Of a DNA stretch of 64,000 bases, positions 57,697-64,000 are shown piece after piece. The first letter of the stretch is position 1. Each line of letters opens with the position of its first letter. The notes beneath the pieces were generated by a model that saw only the letters and a list, made by a program, of their open reading frames with translations, had not been told where the DNA came from and did no database searches. Origin of the DNA: Cordilura impudica (taxonomy: Eukaryota > Arthropoda > Insecta > Diptera > Scathophagidae); assembly GCA_963682025.1 (NCBI GenBank), contig OY821519.1, positions 164,649,465-164,713,464 of the forward strand. Direction: 5' to 3'. The translations under genes were made by a program, and so were the position numbers.

Positions 57697-58915
57697 CAGG
57701 TATTTTTCGTGTCGACTTCTGCAACATACGTGGACTCAGATCGGTTTTTTCTCTGAATATGCCCACATTTGCTTTCATGGGCCGGATGTTCATGCCTTAT
57801 GTGAGACCCAGGTAAGTGGGGATGCTGATCCACAGGATTTTCACATACCTGGTTATCACCTTCTATCCCTCTTTATTCTTCATAGGGGCCTTGTTATGTA
57901 CATTCGCGACAATGTTGTGTACCAGTATCAGCAACATCTGAACTGTAATGATGCAGAATTTAACTCACTTTGGGTTAAGTTCAAAATCAGGTCACACATT
58001 TTGCCCTTCGGGTTTCTATATATAAGCCCAAATGCAGAAAGGGAGCATACCTATAATGGCTTCGACGCCCTTTCTGAATCCATTTCTAGAATCCTAGAGA
58101 GTTGCCCGAATAGTGAAATAGTTGTTGCTGGTGATTTTAATATCCATAACTCTACATGGCTTCACCAATCGAGTCAAACAGCTCCCGAAGGCCGTTACGT
58201 TGAGCTTTCCGTGGCACATAACCATCTTGCGCAACTAGTGAATCAACCAACGCACATTCCGTGCATTGAAGGGCAACGACAAAATACTCTTGACCTTTTT
58301 CTCACTTCACACCCTGATAAGTATGAAGTGAAAATATTTGCACCTCTCGGTAATTCGGATCACTGCATCATTTCCGCATCCTTTTCGTACTCTGTACTTC
58401 AAAGTGTTTCAGCACCAGCTATGAAGCGCTTAATTTTTATTTACGAAAAGGCTCGTTGGACTGAGCTCAACGATTTTTTCAAGAATTTCAACTGGAAACT
58501 TTGTTTCATGGATAAAAATGTTGATGCTGCTATGAAAATGGTGGAAAAAATAATAATGCTTGGTATGCGATTATTCATTCCATCAAAGCACATTTCGGCT
58601 AATGCAAATCAAAAATTATGGTTTAACCAGACCTGCAGAGATGCAGTCAGATCCAGAGAGGAAGCATTCAGATATTGGCGTGAAAATAAAAATTCCGCCA
58701 CTGAACTGCAACGCAAACAGGCGAGAACTGTATGTGCCAAAACACTAAGGCACCAAAAGTTTCTTTACAATCAGCGTCTTCGTGCTAAAGTTCTCTCTGC
58801 TCCTCTGCGTAGTAAAAGCTTTTGGTCATTTGTTAAAAGGGTAAAGAACAAAGCTAGTTCTGTTATCCCAACTCTTTTAACGAATGACCAAATATTCACT
58901 GAACCGGTTGATTAG
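57697..58915 (+). pseudogene. LINE ORF2, endonuclease part
   Basis: From FCNIRGLRSV (57715) the frame breaks near 57815-57890, then is open over 57896-58915. APE endonuclease blocks are SLWVKF, FGFLYISPNAE, EIVVAGDFNIHN (58115), NTLDLFLTS (58290) and LGNSDHCII (58345), the last holding the catalytic Asp-His. The rest is the linker to RT. The stop at 58913 breaks the continuing frame. Confidence 0.8.
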
Positions 58916-58917
58916 GC

Positions 58918-60340
58918 TAACCTCTAAGCTGAACTTTTTGCAAAAACTCGTTTTTGCCGGATAGCGATCAACCTCTGCCCGAACTTGAAAGTGTATCTTG
59001 TACAATGCCTAAAATAATCTTTCGAGCACGTGCAGTTAAAAAGATTCTTTCGGATCTCAACATTAATAAGTCTTCCGGACCGGATGGTATACCAGGACTG
59101 GTGCTGAAACAGTACTCTTCGACGCTAGCCAGTCCATTAGCCAGCCTTTTCAGCCTTTCGTACCGTGCGGGAGTCTTTCCCTCTTGCTGGAAAGTTGCTA
59201 ATGTCCAACCAATCCCTAAAAAGGATGCTGCTAATAACCCTGAAAATTACCGTCCAATTGCAATCTTCTCTGCACTCTCAAAGGTGATGGAGAGTATGAT
59301 CAGTTTCCATCTTGTGAACTACTAAGAGGCCAATTCACTTCTTAATGATCGACGGTATGGCTTCCGTAGAAATCGTTTCACGGGAGACCTGTTAGCTCTA
59401 CTTTCTAAATGCTGGAGTCGATCCATTCGCAATTTTGGCGAAAGTAAAATGGTTCGTCTGGATATTTCCAAGGCATTCGATCGTGTGTGACACGGTGCAT
59501 TGACATCAAAGCTTATTGCAATGACTTCTCTCGATTTATATCGAGTTTTCTCAGAGACCGAACAATACGTGTTGTTATTGATGGGGTCTCATCTAATGAG
59601 TTTCAGCTTAATTCAGGGGTACCCCAAGGGAGTTTGGAGGCAGAAGGCAGACAATGAATGACACACTCAATCAAGACCTGTTAACAATCTCCAAGTGGGG
59701 TAAAGCGAATAGGGTTGATTTTAATGCGCTGAAGACTCAATGTTGTATGTTGACCCATAGGGCCATGGAATCAACAATGTCATCTGTATATATGGGTGGT
59801 ATAGGTATTGAGGAAGCGGATACTCTTGATGTTCTAGGCATGAGAATTCAATGTGATGTTAGTTGGAACGAGCATGTTTTTAAAGTGTCGAAAGAAGCAT
59901 TCAAGTGTCTTGGTTTTCTAAAACGGTGTAAAAATTACTTCACTCCTTCTGATCTCCTTAAAATCTATACCACTTACATCCGACCGAAAATGGAATACAA
60001 CTCCCATATATGGGCAGGAGCTTCAAAGTCTATTTTGGAGCTACTGGACCGTGTACAAAGGAGGGCGTTGGCGCTCATCAATGACAGTTGGGTATACAAC
60101 TCTATTGATTCATTGGAACACCATCGGAATGTGGATTGTGTAGCACTGTTCTATAGATATTACCATGGGAAATATTCTTCTGAGATTAGCGAACTTATTC
60201 CAAGTGCCCGAGTTTCGGTTCGCTCTACCCGCTTCTCTAGTAGATCACATCCGTTTGTAGTGTATTGTCCAGTTGACCACACAACGCATTACAGAGAGAA
60301 TTCTTTATCAGTCGAACTAGCCGTATGTGGCATAAGCTAA
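58918..60340 (+). pseudogene. LINE ORF2, RT with catalytic box deleted
   Basis: Blocks: SSGPDGIPGLVLKQY (59075), NYRPIAIFSALSKVME (59248), YGFRRNRFTGDLL (59356), RLDISKAFDRV (59455, first catalytic Asp; a TGA follows) and GVPQGS (59620). Right after GVPQG the text goes to NDTLNQDLLTISKWGKANRV, so the segment with the catalytic F/Y-A-D-D is deleted (junction at about 59632). The frame 59654-60340 then holds the C-terminal region (LGFLKRCKNYFTPSDLLKIY, RPKMEYNSHIWAGA, FYRYYHGKYSSE). Confidence 0.82.
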
Positions 60341-60518
60341 TAAAATTTAAGTCAAATATCCACACACACTACTCTTTCTTTCCTCCTTCCCACAACCTAT
60401 TTTCCTGAAATCAACACAATCCACTGCATTTGTAGGGGGCATCCTCTGAGTATTGGTTAATAAAAAAAAAATGAAAATATTTATGTTATCGATATATCTT
60501 TTGATATATTGGCCACCA

Positions 60519-60636
60519 ACTTAAAAAATATCTTAAAGCTATGAATTGCAGCTATTCTGCAATTCATACAAACAAACGACAAAGTATATGATTGTGTATA
60601 CAAGCATATAATCTGTATGTTTGGTTGTATGTAACT
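60519..60636 (-). repeat. 5' LTR of errantivirus 2, internally deleted
   Basis: Matches both ends of 51571-51780 but lacks about 95 bp between CTGCAA and CATACAAACAAACGAC. The element is to its left in window coordinates. Confidence 0.72.
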
Positions 60637-60945
60637 CCCGTCTCATTAAGATTATTATCATTCTCAATGGTTATTATATTATCTTTATTTGTCGACTTTT
60701 TTCTAAATATAAATTTCATTTTTCTTGCTGGCTTTATATCATTAATTGATGTACATTCCCATATGTTGGGGTGATCAGTCTCAATAGGTGATGTTCCATC
60801 CTTCTGCTCTCTTCATATTTCTCGTTATCACCAGCGTTTTCTTTGCTTTTTCGTAAATTATTGGAGGTATCATATTCTTTAAAATTTCTGACAATGCATC
60901 AGAGTTTGTGTTGTTTATTCCTTTCTTGTACACTATTTGGAAATC

Positions 60946-61272
60946 TTAATCAGACAATTCTATTCTTCTTCTCGTTAGGTTTGAGCTTGAGTTCTTGCGT
61001 GAAAACAATGAAATGAGTGGACGATGATATGTTACGACTATAAACTTTCTACCATACACATATGGTCTAAAAAATTGTATGACCCAGTGTATACCCAGTA
61101 GTTCTTTCTCTATCACTGGTTTTTTTTTTATCTCGTACTTGTGCAGCGATCGGCTAGCATATGATATTGGTCTATCCTCACCAATTTCACCTTGTGACAA
61201 TACGGCTTCCAATGCAAAATTCGATGCATCCGTTGCCAATATAAATGGTTTTTCAAAGTTTGGGTTTTGCAA
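60946..61272 (-). pseudogene. pol: RNase H of 412/mdg1-like element
   Basis: Carries KPFILATDASNFALEAVLSQGE, RPISYASRSL, EKELLGIHWVIQFFRPYVYGR and VVTYHRPLISLF. In the last, the usual TDHRPL Asp is Tyr, so one catalytic position is lost. It stops at ELSD, after which the frame goes on with DFQIVYKKG, so the end is a nonsense mutation. Confidence 0.78.
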
Positions 61273-61290
61273 TATTGGTGGACTAATCAG

Positions 61291-62457
61291 TCATTGTTTC
61301 AAATCTTCGAAAGCTTCTTGGCATTGTTTCGTCCATTCAAATTTGTTACCTTTCTTTAGCAATTGGTTCAGACAACTAGCTGTATCTGCAAAATTCTTGA
61401 TAAAACGCCTGCAATAGTTGCAGAATGCCACAAATCTTCTCACTTCATCTGCATTTGTTGGAACTGGGTATTTGGTTATTGCTTCAAACTTTTCTGGATC
61501 GGGTGTAATTCCATTTGGTGTTATCAAATGTCCCAAATACATATATCACTTCATGCTTCAAAAGGCAACACTTGCTTGCATTTAGTTTCAAATTATATTT
61601 TTGCAATCTGTCCAAAACTCTTACCAAATTGGCATTGTGATGTTTAAGGCTGCATCCGAAAACTGTTATATCATCTACGTATAGAAAAGCTTCGGACTCA
61701 AGACCAGACAATGCTACAATTAACATTCGATTTGAAGACATCTTCAGACCAAAAGGTAATCTAGTGTATTGGTAATGTCCATCGGGTGTTGAAGATGCAG
61801 TGTATTTGCGCGATCGGTGACCCAGCTCTATTTGGTGGAATGAGCTCGTCATATCAAGTGTGGAAAAATATTTAGCTATGCCTAACCTATCCAAGATGTC
61901 ATCCAGACGTGTCAACGGAAACTTGTCATTAATGATTTTGTCATTCAGTTTCCTGAAATCGACGACCAATCTCCATTTCTTCAAGCCCTTTTGTCCCTTC
62001 TTAGGAACCAATAGTAATGGTGCATTATATGAATTTATTGATGGTTCTGTTATATTGTTTCGTAATAGTTGCTGTACTTGAGAATTTATTTTGTCTGTGT
62101 TTGGGGCAATCTATAGTTCTTTATGTATACCGGAGTTTCATCATGCAAATCTATTGTTTGCTTATACAAATTATTTGTCGTTAACTCTTCATCTTCAATA
62201 TGAAAAATCGATTGGTATTTTTCTAGAATCTCTTTCAGATCTTCATTTGTATCACTCAATTTGAAATCGTTCAATAATCTTTTAAATCGAATATATGTAT
62301 ACCTAACTTCTCCACTATTGTCTTTAACTGAACACACTTCGTAATCTTTCAAAGGTGTTGTGTCTATTTTAAGATTTTTTATAATTGTAGCTTTATCGGT
62401 TACGTTCAGCAGTTTTATATGCTGATTTCCATTTTTGGGGACTATAGTGTTCGCCAA
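61291..62457 (-). pseudogene. pol: Reverse transcriptase of 412/mdg1-like element
   Basis: Frames 62457-62086, 62011-61484 and 61542-61291. RT blocks: VPKKGQKGLKKWRLVVDFRK (62005), FPLTRLDDILDRLG, KYFSTLDMTSSFHQIEL (61860), YQYTRLPFGLK (61770), FLYVDDITVFG (61685; catalytic Asp pair intact) and CNYCRRFIKNF (61415). About ten residues after FGLK are altered, a stop splits off 62086-62457, and a frameshift follows near 61540. The block spacing is that of 412/mdg1 RT. Confidence 0.8.
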
Positions 62458-62699
62458 ATATACACCTTTTATTATTTCCCTATGTATATATATACTATAC
62501 TATCTTCCATCAGATTTATTGTGTATGGTATTATAATCCCGCTTCTCACAGGTATTCTAATGTGATCAATGTCGAAAGCATCGTCATATATAGGAATTGT
62601 TATATTGTCATTATTGACATCAAACGTCAATACGTATTTATCAAAATCTATGTTGCATCGATATTTAGATAGAAAATCTCTACCCAGTATTCCATCAGT

Positions 62700-62912
62700 T
62701 CTTATTGGGAAATCTTTTGCTCTATAGTTGAATCATTAAATTTTATCTTCACATTTGTTGAACCTAAGGATTTTATCTGTTCCCTTGAAATCCCAGTCAA
62801 GCTACGATAATCATCTTGATCTTCTTGGTAATTGTACAAAAAATTTTCCTTGCACAATGATACATCGGCTCCTGTATCTATCAGAAACGTCAGTGCGTAA
62901 TCTGTGTTGACT
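62700..62912 (-). pseudogene. pol: Protease of 412/mdg1-like element
   Basis: Minus-strand reading gives YALTFLIDTGADVSLCKENF (about 62905-62845), then LTGISREQIKSLGS. It is close to the protease at 8009-8150 (FLVDTGADISLCKKNF, LSGISKESITSLGT), so the two elements are relatives. Stops follow near 62735. The stretch 62458-62699 is the protease-to-RT linker with stops. Confidence 0.72.
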
Positions 62913-62970
62913 AAATTCAGTCTGACATAGTTCTTTAAATCTGAAGATATGGTATAAATTTTTCTATTGT

Positions 62971-64000
62971 CTATTGTCCTATTATCAGAAATTTTTGTTG
63001 GGCGAACTCCGGTTCCTGGGAGTTTCCCTGGTTCTGTATCGGATTTATACTATAATTTTTTCTATAATTATTTCTTTGGTTACCACCTCTATTTCCATTT
63101 CGGTTTCCCCTATTGACATTACCATTAGTGCTTGACCTATAGTTGTTATTATTATTATGAGAGTTATAGTACGGGTTCCTGTTGTTGTTATTGTTATAGT
63201 TGTTATTATTTCCGTATCTGTTGTTTTTATAATTGTTAGTGTATCTTCTTTTTGCGTTATTGTTGTAGTTTCCGCCTCTGTTAGCGTTGTTGCTGCCATA
63301 ATTTCCATTGTTGCTTCTTTGCAAATTGTTATCGTTATTGCCGTTACGGTTGCCATTGCGTATACCACTGTTGCCACTTGCATTCTGGTAGAAATCTTGT
63401 CTCTCTCAGATTGCTGTTCTATCTGCTTCGCCAACTTCATTTATCTGAACCTCATTTAACTCATTGACCAGTGAATCTATTTTATCGGCAAAACCTCTAA
63501 CGTTGTCACCTTTTTGGACAGTTTGTGTCAATATCTGTAGTATACTGTTTGATGGTCTTAATGGCTTATAGGCTTTTTTCATGGCCAACACCAACTCATT
63601 ATTGCTTGTCGGAATTCCTTCCTGTTTCACTCGGTTTTGTACTCTCTGTTGAAGTCGTGATTTGAATATGAAATTAAAGAAAAAATCTCGCTTTTCCTGT
63701 ACCACAGTCTCATACACCAATTGTCGATTTTTATAAAACTATACAATTCCTCTTTCTTTCCTGAAAATAAAGGTACTAGTTTCGAAATAACTAATAATTC
63801 GTTCATGTCCATAATTTTCGTCATAATTACCCCTTCCTTCTTTTCAGTATCTTTCTTATCTGCGTGATGTGCCAAAATCTGTAGTGCTTCCTCTTTTAGC
63901 TTTCTAAATTTGTCAACTATCTTTGTTCTAAGTTCCTCCGTCAATTCAGTTTTCGCTAAACAATATTCAAATTGTGTCTTTATATCCGATATTTCCTTCT
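62971..64000 (-). pseudogene. gag: Gag of 412/mdg1-like element
   Basis: Minus frames 63944-63627, 63720-63406 and 63324-62971. They hold an N-terminal helical part (FRKLKEEALQILAHHADK), a capsid region (ILQILTQTVQKGDNVRGFADKI, LVNELNEVQ) and a long Asn/Arg/Tyr-rich tail (NNANRGGNYNNNAKRRYTNN) that replaces zinc knuckles. At least two frameshifts. The ATG at 63944 may be internal, since the frame could extend to the window edge. Confidence 0.72.

Larger units (their letters stand above)
57490..60471 (+). mobile_element. Jockey-type LINE, 5' truncated and internally deleted
   Basis: The plus-strand insertion ends in a short poly(A) at 60462-60471. Diverged copies of a flanking segment (GGTATATCTTTGGATATATGG at 57465-57485 and GATATATCTTTTGATATATTGG at 60491-60512) may be its target duplication. 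Only ORF2 is present; ORF1 is missing. 57490-57690 is AT-rich 5' sequence. Conserved RT C-terminal blocks point to the jockey/CR1 side of LINEs. Confidence 0.75.
51571..60636 (-). mobile_element. Second errantivirus-type element, minus strand
   Basis: LTRs at 51571-51780 and 60519-60636 enclose gag, pol and an env-like frame, all on the minus strand and decayed. A LINE (57490-60471) lies in the leader just before gag. It was inserted into a 412/mdg1-like element, whose halves are on either side. The LTRs begin AGTTAC in the element's orientation, as errantiviruses do. The outer 4 bp do not match, so a deletion occurred at one side. Confidence 0.78.
60637..64000 (-). mobile_element. 412/mdg1-like retrotransposon, 5' piece of a split element
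   Basis: Gag, protease, RT and RNase H lie in order on the minus strand and run out of the window at 64000. At 60636 the element is cut by the 5' LTR of errantivirus 2. The matching integrase is on the other side of that element (50484-51570). The LTRs are not visible. The RNase H to integrase linker (60637-60945) is broken by stops. Confidence 0.78.

Noticed and set aside
63157..63459. Val/Ile-rich plus-strand frame that could look like a membrane protein
   Set aside because: It is the complement of the Asn-rich gag tail on the minus strand. The same holds for the Tyr-rich frame 7648-7938.
1..64000. A host gene or defence system hidden among the repeats
   Set aside because: Every long frame that I could interpret belongs to a transposable element. 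The remaining frames are short, AT-driven or complementary to element genes.

Overview
This window looks like a slice of transposon-rich, probably heterochromatic, DNA from an insect, most likely a higher fly (Diptera). That rests on the mix of elements: errantiviruses with an envelope-like frame, 412/mdg1-like and BEL/Pao LTR elements, CR1/jockey-type LINEs, a Penelope element and a DINE-1-like repeat with an ACGG microsatellite core. The species cannot be fixed from sequence alone. I find no convincing host gene, no rRNA or tRNA gene and no CRISPR array. Almost every coding stretch is a decayed transposable-element gene; the main exceptions are the first ORF of the left LINE and the Penelope ORF.

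Layout. (1) 1-16290: an errantivirus (plus strand, 5' LTR outside the window). A DNA transposon with long terminal inverted repeats is inserted in its env (5470-15599, TSD TAA). That transposon is itself hit by an internally deleted 412/mdg1-like element (6691-9579, TSD ACTA) and by a LINE (9688-13901), which in turn carries a DINE-like repeat (12336-13132). (2) 16835-24750: a 1.8-kb palindromic TIR element, a Sola-like DNA transposon with a dead minus-strand transposase (TSD ATAT), a hAT-type MITE and a TTAA-type MITE. (3) 24751-32467: a second copy of about 4.8 kb of region 2, flanked by 256-bp direct repeats and carrying a Penelope-like element with a long RT/GIY-YIG ORF. (4) 33458-39390: a decayed BEL/Pao element. 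(5) 39391-48553: a minus-strand Ty3/gypsy element with LTRs of about 1 kb and a serine-tRNA primer site. (6) 48554-50487: a BEL/Pao gag fragment and a 0.36-kb direct repeat. (7) 50484-64000: a minus-strand 412/mdg1-like element split in two by a second errantivirus (51571-60636), which contains a 5'-truncated jockey-type LINE (57490-60471).

The window is best read as a record of nested insertions. Two cases give a firm order of events. Removing the 412/mdg1-like insertion and one copy of ACTA restores an open frame in the host transposon gene. The two Sola-like copies share a nonsense codon and a frameshift, so the segment was already dead when it was duplicated; the Penelope insertion came later, because it is in one copy only. 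The least familiar items are the CACTG-ended transposon (with an apparent intron in its gene), the palindromic element, the 256-bp direct repeats, a LINE that ends in poly(A) in the middle of its RT, and a palindromic-core tandem repeat in the gypsy 3' region.
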